Source: Hymenobacter convexus (lineage in GTDB: Bacteria; Bacteroidota; Bacteroidia; Cytophagales; Hymenobacteraceae). From it: a stretch of 64,000 bases of DNA. A program made the translations under genes and the position numbers. Shown in pieces: positions 9,194 to 17,100 of the stretch. The notes below the pieces were generated by a model. It was not told the DNA's origin and made no database searches. It saw only the letters and a program-made list of their open reading frames with translations. Location of the stretch: positions 1 through 64,000 of the forward strand of contig NZ_JAUQON010000012.1 of assembly GCF_030580955.1 (NCBI RefSeq), in the 5' to 3' direction. Each line of letters opens with the position of its first letter. The first letter of the stretch is position 1.

Positions 9194-9373
9194 ATGCGGA
9201 TTTCTTCCCTCCTACGACTAGCCAGCGCGGCAATGCTGCTGTGCTCCATGAGCAGCTTCGGCTGCGAAAAAGAAAATGTCGGCCCCAACGGCGGCTGCCA
9301 GAAGAAAACCACGACGACCACCACCACGACCACCACGACGACTGGTACCACTAAACCCGGCGGGGCCAGCTAA
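9194..9373 (+). CDS. Small lipoprotein with polythreonine tail
   Basis: The product is 59 aa. It has a lipoprotein signal peptide (MRISSLLRLASAAMLLCS, lipobox SSFGC), so the mature protein starts at Cys and continues EKENVGPNGGCQKK. It ends in a run of twelve Thr followed by GTTKPGGAS. The Thr run is encoded by mixed ACC/ACG codons, a simple repeat that could vary in length by slippage. The start was moved to the internal ATG because the signal peptide begins there. It resembles the lipoprotein at 21.7-22.1 kb in having EKE after the lipidated Cys and a Thr-rich end. It is probably an outer-membrane anchored protein of unknown role. A strong terminator follows. Confidence 0.6.
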   Translation: MRISSLLRLASAAMLLCSMSSFGCEKENVGPNGGCQKKTTTTTTTTTTTTGTTKPGGAS

Positions 9374-9414
9374 AATACCCGTGGCGGCTCCGTGGCCGCC
9401 GCGGGCTTGGTGGG

Positions 9415-9446
9415 GCCTGGCCTTTCTCTGCGAAGAAAGGCCAGGC
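9415..9446 (+). terminator. Rho-independent-like terminator after the small lipoprotein
   Basis: GCCTGGCCTTTCT (9415-9427) pairs perfectly with AGAAAGGCCAGGC (9434-9446) over a six-base loop and is followed by TTT. It lies 40 bp after the lipoprotein stop. Confidence 0.7.
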
Positions 9447-9489
9447 TTTGCGGCCGGATTTTGCGCTGGCGGCGTGGTTTTTTCATGCT

Positions 9490-9843
9490 ATGCAGCGGGC
9501 GGCTTACTCGCAACAGTTGATTGCGCTCATTCAACCCCCTTTTTCCTTAACCAAGGTGCTACCCTATTCATCTACCAACCGCAACCGACCATCTCCGCTG
9601 CACGAAGCAGCAAGCGACCTTATCAAAGCCTATTTGCCAGCAGGTCGCCCCCTCACGCCCACGATGCACCTGCGCGATGAAGTCGGGCTGGATTCGCTTG
9701 AGTTTGTGGAGCTGGCAATGCGTCTGGAAAGCCGCTTCCGGGTGACGCTGCCCGATGAACAAATTGGCAAATGGCAGACGGTGGCCGATGTGTTGCATTG
9801 CCTGGACCAGTTTGTGCCGCAGCAAGTATCGCAGGCCGTTTAG
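9490..9843 (+). CDS. Acyl carrier protein-like protein
   Basis: The product is 117 aa. The C-terminal 70 residues look like an acyl carrier protein: helix I (AASDLIKAYLPAG), the phosphopantetheine-attachment motif GLDSLEFVEL with the serine in DSLE, then RFRVTLPDEQIGKWQTVADV. The function would be to carry an acyl group as a thioester. The N-terminal 45 residues are not ACP-like, so the true start may be further in. No fatty-acid or polyketide enzymes are nearby. It lies 65 bp before the Omp85-like gene and probably opens that operon. Being stand-alone, it may serve lipid modification or be an evolutionary leftover. Confidence 0.7.
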   Translation: MQRAAYSQQLIALIQPPFSLTKVLPYSSTNRNRPSPLHEAASDLIKAYLPAGRPLTPTMHLRDEVGLDSLEFVELAMRLESRFRVTLPDEQIGKWQTVADVLHCLDQFVPQQVSQAV

Positions 9844-9908
9844 CACCTGATATTTTGACTACACCAGCTACCGAATATTTGGGCAGGATTGTGACTGCCG
9901 CAGGTTTA

Positions 9909-11141
9909 ATGGGCCGATACCAAAGGGCCCTGTTGCTGGTGGCGGGCCTGCTCGCGGCTGGTTCCGCCGTGGGCCAAACCGCCGAAACAGGGCAACGGCC
10001 GATGCCCGCCGATAGCAGCAGTCACCGGCCAGAAACGGATGTTTCCGACGTGGCCCGCCGCCTCTTTCCACGCCTGCTTTCCTCGGCGCGCGACACGGCG
10101 GCGGTAGCGCCCGGGCGACGGTACACGGTGCTGCTGCCGGCGGTGAGCTATTCGCTGGCCACGCGCGGCTTGGCCCAGGTGGCCAGCAGCACCGCCTTCC
10201 GGCGCCCCGGGGCCAACATGTCGAGCGTGGTGGCGTCGCTGGCTTACACCCAGAACAACCAGTTGGTATTCAGCACCATTTCCTCGGTGTGGACCGCTGC
10301 CAACCGCTACTACCTAGTGGGTGACTGGCGCCTGATGCACTACCCGCTAAGTACCTACGGCCTGGGCATGCACACCACCGTAGCCAATGCCATTCCCATG
10401 GATTACAAGTACCTGCGGCTGTACCAGAGCGTGCTGCGCCAGGTGCGACCCCGCCTGTACGCGGGCCTGGGCTACCAGCTCGATTACCACTGGGACGTGA
10501 CGAGCCAGCAGAACCAGCGGCCCGTGGCGGCCGTGTCGGAGCACCGGCAGGGCGTGCAGGGCAGTTCCACGTCGTCGGGCGTGGCGCTTACGCTGCTCTA
10601 CGACAGCCGCAGCAACGGCATCAACGCCGTGGCGGGCGGCACCTACCTGAACCTGCTGCTGCGCTCAAATAATGGGGCCCTGGGCAGCGACGCCAACTAC
10701 CAGTCCATCATCGTCGATGCGCGCCGATACCTGCGCCTGCGGCCCGGCTCGCGCAATGTGCTGGCCCTGTGGTCCTACGACGCCTTTGTTTTTGGCGGGC
10801 AGGCCCCGTTCCTCGACCTGCCCGGCACGGGCTGGGATACCTACAGCAATACCGGCCGCGGCTACATTCAGGGCCGCTACCGGGGCCAGGGCTTCCTCTA
10901 CACCGAAGCCGAATACCGCTACGGCATCACCCACAACGGCCTGCTTGGCGGGGTCGTTTTCGTGAATGCCCAGAGTGCCTCGGAGCCCCGCCGCCAGCGG
11001 TTCGACGCGGTGGCCCCCGCCGCCGGCGTGGGCCTGCGCCTGAACATCAATAAGCACACGCGCACCAACCTGGCCGTGGACTACGGCGTAGGCCTGCAGG
11101 GCTCTCGGGGACTGTTTTTCAACTTTGGAGAGGTGTTTTAA
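9909..11141 (+). CDS. Omp85/BamA-like outer-membrane beta-barrel, no POTRA domains
   Basis: The product is 410 aa. It has a clear signal peptide (GRYQRALLLVAGLLAAGSAV, cleavage near GQT), a short linker and a beta-barrel of alternating amphipathic strands ending in the aromatic-rich LFFNFGEVF. Strand features typical of the Omp85 C-terminal barrel include LLYDSRSNGINAV and the RGY/RGQG region (GRGYIQGRYRGQG). There is too little space for POTRA domains, so it is a barrel-only member rather than BamA itself. I infer an outer-membrane channel or protein-insertion role. The next gene (HupE-like) starts only 13 bp after its stop, so the two are co-transcribed. The start was set at the signal-peptide ATG. 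Confidence 0.7.
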   Translation: MGRYQRALLLVAGLLAAGSAVGQTAETGQRPMPADSSSHRPETDVSDVARRLFPRLLSSARDTAAVAPGRRYTVLLPAVSYSLATRGLAQVASSTAFRRPGANMSSVVASLAYTQNNQLVFSTISSVWTAANRYYLVGDWRLMHYPLSTYGLGMHTTVANAIPMDYKYLRLYQSVLRQVRPRLYAGLGYQLDYHWDVTSQQNQRPVAAVSEHRQGVQGSSTSSGVALTLLYDSRSNGINAVAGGTYLNLLLRSNNGALGSDANYQSIIVDARRYLRLRPGSRNVLALWSYDAFVFGGQAPFLDLPGTGWDTYSNTGRGYIQGRYRGQGFLYTEAEYRYGITHNGLLGGVVFVNAQSASEPRRQRFDAVAPAAGVGLRLNINKHTRTNLAVDYGVGLQGSRGLFFNFGEVF

Positions 11142-11154
11142 ATCCTTTGTAAGT

Positions 11155-12531
11155 ATGCAGTTAGCTGTTCTCGCTCGCTCATCTCTGCGGTCCTGCTGGG
11201 GGTGCTTGCTGCTTTTGCTATTCACGGGGTTGAGGGAAAGCACGGCCCACCCCATGCCCAACTCCCTGGTGGTGCTGGACCTGCAGCCGGGCGGCGTGGC
11301 CGCCGAGTTACAACTGCCGCTCAGCGAATTGGAGCCGGCTTTTGGGCACGACATCGCTCAGCATCCCCAAAGCGTAGTGACCACCTTCGGCCCTGAGTTG
11401 CGGGCCTACCTTGCCCGGCACGTGCGCCCCGTTAGCCCGGACGGCCGGCCGTGGACGGTGCGCGTGGGCGAGCTGCAGGTGCACGCGGCCGAGCAAACCG
11501 CCACCGGGCCCTATCAGGAGCTCACCGCCCAGCTGTGGCTGCAACCGCCGGCCGGGGCCAGCCCGCGCACGTTCACGCTGCGCTACGACGTCATCCTGCA
11601 CCAGGTCGTCACGCACGTGGCGCTGGTGTCGGTGCGGCGCGACTGGGAGGCGGGCCGCGTGGCCGCCGATGCGCTGACCGAAGTGGGCATCATTCGGCTC
11701 GACGTGGTGAACAACGTCATTCCCCCACTGGAGGTAAATCAGGGCGGGGCCGGCGGCGGCTGGTGGGCCGGCTTCCGGGGCATGGTGGGGCTGGGGGTGC
11801 GCCATATTGCCGAGGGCACCGACCACCTGCTGTTTCTATTGGTGCTGCTGCTGCCCGCGCCCCTGCTGCTGGACGACAAGCACAGGTATATGAACCGGCG
11901 GCGCATCCCCATGGATGTGCGCCGGCCGCGCTGGGGGAGTTTTGGCGGGGTGCGCTACAGCGTGTGGCGCCTGTTGGCCATTGTGACGGCCTTTACCCTG
12001 GGCCACTCGCTCACGCTGCTGCTTGGCGCGCTGGGCTGGGTGCGCTTGCCCGCGCAACCCGTGGAGGTGCTCATCGCCGTGTCCATCCTCGTGTCGGCGG
12101 TGCATGCCTGGCGGCCGCTGTTTCCGGGCCGGGAAGCCTACGTGGCCGCGGGCTTCGGCCTGGTGCACGGCCTGGCCTTTGCCGGCACGCTCGCGGGCCT
12201 GCACCTACCGGCCGGCCCCTTGGCGTTGAGCATCCTGGGGTTCAACATCGGCATCGAACTGATGCAATTGCTGGTCATCGCCCTGACGGTGCCGTGGCTC
12301 CTGCTGCTCAGCCAGACGCCGGCCTACCCGGCGGTGCGCGTGGCGGGAGCCGCGGGCGCGGCCATCGCGGCAGTGGCGTGGATACTGGAGCGCACCGTGC
12401 TGCCCACCACGCCTTTTTCAGCGGGTATTGCCCGGGTGGCGGCCCTGGCGCCTTGGCTGTTGGCGGCTTTGGCGGCCGGGGCGCTGCTCAGTTACTGGCG
12501 GATGCGCCGCCGGGCTCCGGCCGCCGCCTGA
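11155..12531 (+). CDS. HupE/UreJ-type metal permease with N-terminal extracytoplasmic domain
   Basis: The product is 458 aa. It has a signal peptide (about 1-38, ending STAHP), a beta-rich extracytoplasmic domain (about 40-200), then 6-7 membrane helices. The first helical segment carries the family motif H-x5-D-H (HIAEGTDH), followed by VTAFTLGHSLTLLLGALG and GLVHGLAFAGTL, all typical of HupE/UreJ-like permeases. These are associated with Ni2+ or other divalent-metal uptake. A short polar insertion (DDKHRYMNRRRIPMD) lies between the first helices. It is the third gene of a probable operon with the ACP-like, Omp85-like and DUF3500 genes. A second HupE-like gene at 40.9 kb is again next to a DUF3500 gene. 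The substrate cannot be read from the sequence. Confidence 0.82.
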   Translation: MQLAVLARSSLRSCWGCLLLLLFTGLRESTAHPMPNSLVVLDLQPGGVAAELQLPLSELEPAFGHDIAQHPQSVVTTFGPELRAYLARHVRPVSPDGRPWTVRVGELQVHAAEQTATGPYQELTAQLWLQPPAGASPRTFTLRYDVILHQVVTHVALVSVRRDWEAGRVAADALTEVGIIRLDVVNNVIPPLEVNQGGAGGGWWAGFRGMVGLGVRHIAEGTDHLLFLLVLLLPAPLLLDDKHRYMNRRRIPMDVRRPRWGSFGGVRYSVWRLLAIVTAFTLGHSLTLLLGALGWVRLPAQPVEVLIAVSILVSAVHAWRPLFPGREAYVAAGFGLVHGLAFAGTLAGLHLPAGPLALSILGFNIGIELMQLLVIALTVPWLLLLSQTPAYPAVRVAGAAGAAIAAVAWILERTVLPTTPFSAGIARVAALAPWLLAALAAGALLSYWRMRRRAPAAA

Positions 12532-12590
12532 GCCCCACCTATTCACCCTCAATTTTTTGGTCTTATTGTTCAACCCTTACCCCAGTCGTG

Positions 12591-14003
12591 ATGAATAAAT
12601 TCGTGTTTGTAGCTCCGCTGCTGCTTGCGGCCGCGACCTACGAGAAAGTAGCCGAGCTGTTGGCGCCGGCGGCGGCACCAACCTATGTTGCGGCACCTGC
12701 AGCAGCTCCCCAGACCACTGCGGGCGCTAAAAAAGCACAAGGCACCGCCGCCGTTTCCGACGTGGTGAACGCGGCCAACGCCTTCCTGGCCACGCTCACC
12801 GCCGCGCAGCAGAGCACCGTGCTGCAAACGTTCAACGCGGCCAATGTCGTGAAGTGGTCGAACTTCCCGATTGCCGGGTACAACGGGCGCATCGGCATCC
12901 GCCTCGACGCGCTGACCGCCGCGCAGCGAACCGCTGCGATGGCCGTGGTGCAAGCTGCCACCGGCACCCTGCCCAACGAAGGCTTCAACGAGATTCAGCA
13001 GATACGAACGGCCGACGATTACCTGGTGTCCGCTGGCAGCAACAGCGCCATCTTCGGCAGCAACATTTACTTCATCGCTTTCCTGGGTACGCCCAGCACC
13101 ACGGGCACGTGGATGCTGCAATGCGGCGGCCACCATTCGGCGACCAACATCACCTTCGGCGGCGGCAACGTGACCGGTGCCACCCCCAAGTTTGAAGGCG
13201 TGGAGCCGCTGACCTACACCGCCCCGAACGCCAACGTGCTGCCCACCGGCACGGCCTGTGCGCCCCAGGCCCAGGAGCAAGCCGGGATGGTGGCCCTGAT
13301 TAGCGGCCTGACCACGGCGCAGCAATCCACAGCCCGGCTCACCCAAACCTTTAACGACATTGTCATCGGGCCCCAGCGCGACGGGCAGTTTCCGGCCACG
13401 CGGGTTGGCTTGCCGGTGAGCCAGCTCAGCGCCGCCCAGCAGCAGCTGGTGATAGACGCCATGGCGCCCTGGGTGCTGGACGCGGACGACGCCACCGGAG
13501 CGGCGCTGCTGAGCACCTACCGGTCGCAGCTGGCCAGCACCTACATCGCCTATTCGGGCACCGGGGCCTTCAACACCGTCTCGGATTACGTCCGCATCGA
13601 CGGGCCTAACGTGTGGATTGAGCTGGTTGTGCAGCGGGGAGCCGAAAACCCGGCCATTGTGCACTACCACACCGTGTACCGCGACCGGGCCCGCGACTAC
13701 GGCGGCAATTTCTACGGCACCTACACCACCGCGCTAGGCACGAAAGCGGCCGCCGCGGCGCAGACGTTCTCGGTATTTCCCAACCCCACCGCCGGCAGCC
13801 GCGGCCTGCAAGTGAAGCTGGCCAAACCGGCCGCCAAGGCCTCGTACACGCTGCGCAACGTCCTGGGCCAAACCATCGCCACCCACGCCTTTGCCGGCGA
13901 GTCAGTGGAAGTGTCCACCCAAGGCTTGGCGCCCGGCACCTACGTGCTCAGCCTCGAAGCCGACGGCCAGGAGCCCGTCACCCACCGTTTCGTGGTGGAA
14001 TAG
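12591..14003 (+). CDS. DUF3500 protein with T9SS type A sorting domain
   Basis: The product is 470 aa. A hydrophobic N-terminus is followed by an Ala/Pro-rich linker and then the DUF3500 body (about 60-370): KWSNFP, DALTAAQRTAAM, EGFNEIQQIR, the QCGGHHSA motif near residue 180 and HYHTVYRDRARDYGGN near 360. The last 85 residues are a type IX secretion C-terminal domain (TFSVFPNPTAGS, APGTYVLSLEADG, HRFVVE), so the protein should be exported and attached at the surface. The invariant His pairs (GGHH and HxH) shared by all four copies in this window suggest a metal site, which is inference. It ends the operon with the HupE-like gene and is followed by a perfect terminator. The frame is open far upstream, but the ATG at 12591 fits the HupE stop. 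Confidence 0.82.
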   Translation: MNKFVFVAPLLLAAATYEKVAELLAPAAAPTYVAAPAAAPQTTAGAKKAQGTAAVSDVVNAANAFLATLTAAQQSTVLQTFNAANVVKWSNFPIAGYNGRIGIRLDALTAAQRTAAMAVVQAATGTLPNEGFNEIQQIRTADDYLVSAGSNSAIFGSNIYFIAFLGTPSTTGTWMLQCGGHHSATNITFGGGNVTGATPKFEGVEPLTYTAPNANVLPTGTACAPQAQEQAGMVALISGLTTAQQSTARLTQTFNDIVIGPQRDGQFPATRVGLPVSQLSAAQQQLVIDAMAPWVLDADDATGAALLSTYRSQLASTYIAYSGTGAFNTVSDYVRIDGPNVWIELVVQRGAENPAIVHYHTVYRDRARDYGGNFYGTYTTALGTKAAAAAQTFSVFPNPTAGSRGLQVKLAKPAAKASYTLRNVLGQTIATHAFAGESVEVSTQGLAPGTYVLSLEADGQEPVTHRFVVE

Positions 14004-14029
14004 GCCCTGCCAACGCGCAGCCGGTTAAC

Positions 14030-14071
14030 AAAAACAGCAGCTCCGGCCATAAGGTCGGAGCTGCTGTTTTT
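14030..14071. terminator. Bidirectional terminator between convergent DUF3500 genes
   Basis: AAAAACAGCAGCTCCG (14030-14045) is an exact inverted complement of CGGAGCTGCTGTTTTT (14056-14071) with a ten-base loop. The A and T runs on either side make it work for the forward operon ending at 14003 and for the reverse gene ending at 14089. Confidence 0.9.
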
Positions 14072-14088
14072 GCTTGACTTCTGGTTGG

Positions 14089-15180
14089 TTAGTTGCCCCC
14101 GTAGTCGCTCGTTCGGTCCCGCCAGACGGAGTGTGGGTGCACCGTGCCCGGAAAATCCCGGCTGGGTTGCGCCGAGTATTCGAGCCAGAGACTTGGGCCG
14201 TCCAGCCGCACGTATTCGTCGCCCTGGCTCAGGGTGCCGCTGCCGACGTAGGCCAGGTAGGTATCGGCCAGCTGGGTGGTGTAGCGGGCCAGGATGGGCG
14301 CCGCCGTGGCCGGGTCGAGGTCGTTGACGTAGCGCTTAATGGCTTGCAGGGCCAGCTGCTGCTGGGCAGCGCTCAGCTCGCCCAGGCGCAGGCCCTGCCG
14401 GGTGGCGGGAAACTGGCCGTCCTGGCCCGGCCCCAGAAGCACGTCCCGGAACGAAGTCGACAGTTTGGCCGTGGCCTGCTGCGGCGGGCTGAGGCTGCCC
14501 AGTAGCGCGGCAAAGGCTTGCCGCTCCTGTTCCATGGGCTGGTAAGTGCGGCCGTTGGCTTTCACCGGCGTCATCGGCTCCACCCCGCGGAAGGAGGGCG
14601 TCACGCCGACGATTTTGCCGGCCTGGTAGGTGTTGGCAAAGGCGAAATGGTGCCCGCCGTACTGCAGCTCCCAGCGGCCGGTGAGGCTGGGTGTGCCCAG
14701 AAACGCGAGGAGGTAATTGCCCGCGCCAAAGGTGTCGGTTTTTCCCGTGGCCTCGCCCAGATATGTATCGGCCGCCAGGCCGCCTTCCAGCTCCTCGTAG
14801 CCTTCGTTTGTCACCCCAGCGGCGAGCACCGACGCCATCAGGGCTTTGGCGGCCGCCAGCTGGGTAGCGCTGAGCGAACCGAAGCGCAGGCCCACGCGCT
14901 GGGGCCGCGAGAAGGCCTGCGGGAAGTTCGACCATTTCGCGGCGTCGGCTTTGGCATAGGGCCGCTGCACTAGCGCTAGCTGGTCCGGCGTCAGGGTGGC
15001 TTTGAACGCGTCGGCCAGGCAAATCACCTTCGCCAGCCCCTTCGCCGAGCCGCAGTCCGGGGAGGCTGCGGTGGGGCTCTTTCGGGCGGGCCCGGCCACC
15101 GCTGGCCGCAGGTGAGGCAGCACAAAGAAGGCAGGCAGGAGCAGCAGCGTCATGCCGGTAATCAGGGAGGGGGTCTTCAT
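14089..15180 (-). CDS. DUF3500 protein, exported
   Basis: The product is 363 aa. It starts with a signal peptide (MKTPSLITGMTLLLLPAFFV) and has the full DUF3500 body: AAKWSNFP, LSATQLAAAKALM, NEGYEELEGGL, LAFLGTPS, QYGGHHFA, RLDGPSLWLEY and the C-terminal HPHSVWRDRTSDYGGN. Unlike the forward paralogue it stops right after this motif, so it has no sorting domain and is probably periplasmic. The start at 15180 was chosen because the signal peptide begins there. The frame continues upstream without a signal. It lies 151 bp downstream of the lipoprotein paralogue on the same strand and is probably co-transcribed. The function is unknown. The conserved His residues hint at metal binding. Confidence 0.8.
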   Translation of the reverse strand: MKTPSLITGMTLLLLPAFFVLPHLRPAVAGPARKSPTAASPDCGSAKGLAKVICLADAFKATLTPDQLALVQRPYAKADAAKWSNFPQAFSRPQRVGLRFGSLSATQLAAAKALMASVLAAGVTNEGYEELEGGLAADTYLGEATGKTDTFGAGNYLLAFLGTPSLTGRWELQYGGHHFAFANTYQAGKIVGVTPSFRGVEPMTPVKANGRTYQPMEQERQAFAALLGSLSPPQQATAKLSTSFRDVLLGPGQDGQFPATRQGLRLGELSAAQQQLALQAIKRYVNDLDPATAAPILARYTTQLADTYLAYVGSGTLSQGDEYVRLDGPSLWLEYSAQPSRDFPGTVHPHSVWRDRTSDYGGN

Positions 15181-15331
15181 GACTTCAAAGTTGGCGAAGG
15201 AGGGTTGCAAAAATGGCGTGGTCCCAAGCGACGGGCCGGCGGCTGGTAGGCTGTTAAACGGAAAACCATCAGCTGCCCCGCTGGGCGACTGATGGTAGTA
15301 TTCCCGCAGACTGGTTGCCGCGTCATGTGCG

Positions 15332-16423
15332 TTAGTTGCCGCCGTAGTCTTTGGTTTTGTCGCGCCACACCGAGTGCGGGTGCGTGGGCGAGAGCACAAT
15401 GCCGTTCTGGCACGTGTACTCTATCCAGACCGAAGGACCGTCAATCCGAGCGTAGTCGTTGCGGGTTGTCATGGCCGTGGTGCCGGAGAAGGACACGTAG
15501 GTGTTGTCTAACTCACTGGCGTACTTGGCCATGATGGTGGCCGCGTCGGCGGCGTCTACATCGCCCACGTAGGTTTGGATGGCCGCCAGCACCAGTGCTT
15601 TCTGCGCCGCCGAGAGGTTGCTGCCTTTGATGCCAACCGGCGTGGCAGGGAACGCGCCATCCTGCTGCGGCCCGAGCAAAATGTCGCTGAAGGTACTGCT
15701 TAGCCGGGCGGTGGTTTGCTCACTCGACGAGAGGCCATTGAGCATGGCCGACAGCGCATCTTTCTCTTGCACCAGCGGCTGGTTGCTGGTCCCGTTCCAG
15801 TTAAACACCGCAAACGGCTCCACGGCCCGGAACGAGGGCGTTGCGCCTACCAGCACTCCGTCTTTGTAGGTGTGCGACACGGCTAAATGGTGCCCGCCAA
15901 ACTGGATTTCGAAGGTGCCCGTCAGGGCCGGCGTGCCGAGCAGGGCAATGTAGTAATTGCCCGCGCCGTAGGTAGTGCCGCCGCCGTTGGCCGCCAGGTA
16001 CTCGTCGGCGTTGATGATTTGCTGAATCTCGTCCCAGCCCTCGTTGGCCGCGGTGCCGGCCACTTCTTTGATAAGCGCCTTGGCGTACTGAATTTGGGTG
16101 GTGGTCATCGCGCCGAAGTTCAGGCCCACGCGCTTGTTGGCACTCGACACCAGGCCTTGCGGCAGGTTCGACCATTTTTTGGCTTCGGCCACCGAGTAGG
16201 TCCGCTGCACGGTGGCGAGCTGCGTGGCGTCGAGCTGCGACTTGAACGCCTCGGCCAGGCAAATGACCTTGGCGATGCCCGTGGCCGACGTGCACGCGGT
16301 GACGGCAATCGGCTCGGGGTTGGCGGCCGTGTTGCTGCTGGTGGTGGTTACGGTGTCGTCTTTCGAGCAGGCCGTAAAGCAGGCCGCAGCGGCTACGGCG
16401 GCCAAGAAGAATTTAATACGCAT
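15332..16423 (-). CDS. DUF3500 lipoprotein
   Basis: The product is 363 aa. It is a lipoprotein by its signal peptide (MRIKFFLAAVAAAACFTAC; the Cys is followed by SKDD). The mature protein has a Thr/Ser linker, then CTSATGIAKVICLAEAFKS, which closely matches the next gene (GSAKGLAKVICLADAFKA). The DUF3500 body follows: KKWSNLP, LNFGAMTTTQ, NEGWDEIQQI, QFGGHHLA, RIDGPSVWIEY, HPHSVWRDKTKDYGGN. The two reverse genes are a tandem duplication that diverged in anchoring: lipid anchor here, soluble in the next. The Asp residues after Cys may influence sorting. The role is unknown. Confidence 0.82.
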   Translation of the reverse strand: MRIKFFLAAVAAAACFTACSKDDTVTTTSSNTAANPEPIAVTACTSATGIAKVICLAEAFKSQLDATQLATVQRTYSVAEAKKWSNLPQGLVSSANKRVGLNFGAMTTTQIQYAKALIKEVAGTAANEGWDEIQQIINADEYLAANGGGTTYGAGNYYIALLGTPALTGTFEIQFGGHHLAVSHTYKDGVLVGATPSFRAVEPFAVFNWNGTSNQPLVQEKDALSAMLNGLSSSEQTTARLSSTFSDILLGPQQDGAFPATPVGIKGSNLSAAQKALVLAAIQTYVGDVDAADAATIMAKYASELDNTYVSFSGTTAMTTRNDYARIDGPSVWIEYTCQNGIVLSPTHPHSVWRDKTKDYGGN

Positions 16424-16632
16424 GGCGATGCAAGGGGCTGAAAAGGTTGGGGTGAAGTATACCGGTTAGCATCCGCGCACGGCTTTATTAGCTGATTTAG
16501 TTACGTTTATCTTTTTGCCCTGAACAGAACAACAGGCTTTAAACAGGGCCTGCTTCATTCTTTTGTGGCTGCACACCCCTACCCCCCCGCAAGACTTCGT
16601 TGAAAGCACATCTGTGGGAAGCCGGGTCCGAG

Positions 16633-16779
16633 CTAGGCCTTTGGCGGCCGCCGTCCGGAGCGGTATTGGCGCTTGAGGGCGGTCCGCTGGCCCTGATATT
16701 TGGCGAAGTCGTTGGCGGACAGCAGAGTCCGAAGTTGCTCGTTATCGGAGTCGGCAAGGTGGTGAGCTGGCAGCTTCAT
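16633..16779 (-). CDS. Very small basic protein (48 aa), paralogue of the gene at 8.8 kb
   Basis: Starting at ATG 16779 the product reads MKLPAHHLADSDNEQLRTLL, then SANDFAKYQGQRTALKRQY and the tail RSGRRPPKA. It aligns with the 43-aa product at 8794-8925 from the Asp-Ser/Thr-Asp motif to SGRRPP, with conservative changes throughout (ADEYARL against ANDFAKY). The two genes lie on opposite strands 7.7 kb apart, on either side of the DUF3500 region. It has no signal peptide. It is strongly basic at the C-terminus. I recognise no family. Confidence 0.5.
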   Translation of the reverse strand: MKLPAHHLADSDNEQLRTLLSANDFAKYQGQRTALKRQYRSGRRPPKA

Positions 16780-17100
16780 CAGTTGAGAGTATGAGTTTGG
16801 TGGAGGTATGAAGGGCAGAAACGAACTCCGGCAAAGCTCGGCGGCCCGCTCCCCGGAAAGGTGCTTGATTCGGCCACTGTGCCTTTCTCATCGACCAGCC
16901 TGTCGCTTGATGCGCCCAATACCGCCCAGAGGCGCCCATTTTGATTTCGCCTGCGTAGACGGATGGTTTGGTAGAGCTGGGGAGGCATTGCGTCGATATG
17001 TTTCGCCTTCTGTGGCCTTGTTACCTCCACCTTCGCGCACCTGGTGCCTGCCTTGGGTACGTGAAACACCTGGTTTCTCGTCTAATCCTTCCCGTTGCCT
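16780..17100. other. Intergenic region between the small gene and the ion channel
   Basis: This 321-bp gap separates two divergent starts (48-aa gene on the minus strand, channel on the plus strand). Promoters for both should be here, but I do not see a clear Bacteroidota TAnnTTTG box. No gene, repeat or hairpin is recognised. Confidence 0.5.

Noticed and set aside
11451..12590. A continuous open frame running through the HupE gene into the DUF3500 gene, giving an apparent 850-residue protein
   Set aside because: The first 380 residues are an out-of-frame translation of the HupE gene and look like low-complexity Arg/Gly/Ala-rich noise from GC-rich codons. The DUF3500 protein begins at ATG 12591 with a hydrophobic segment.
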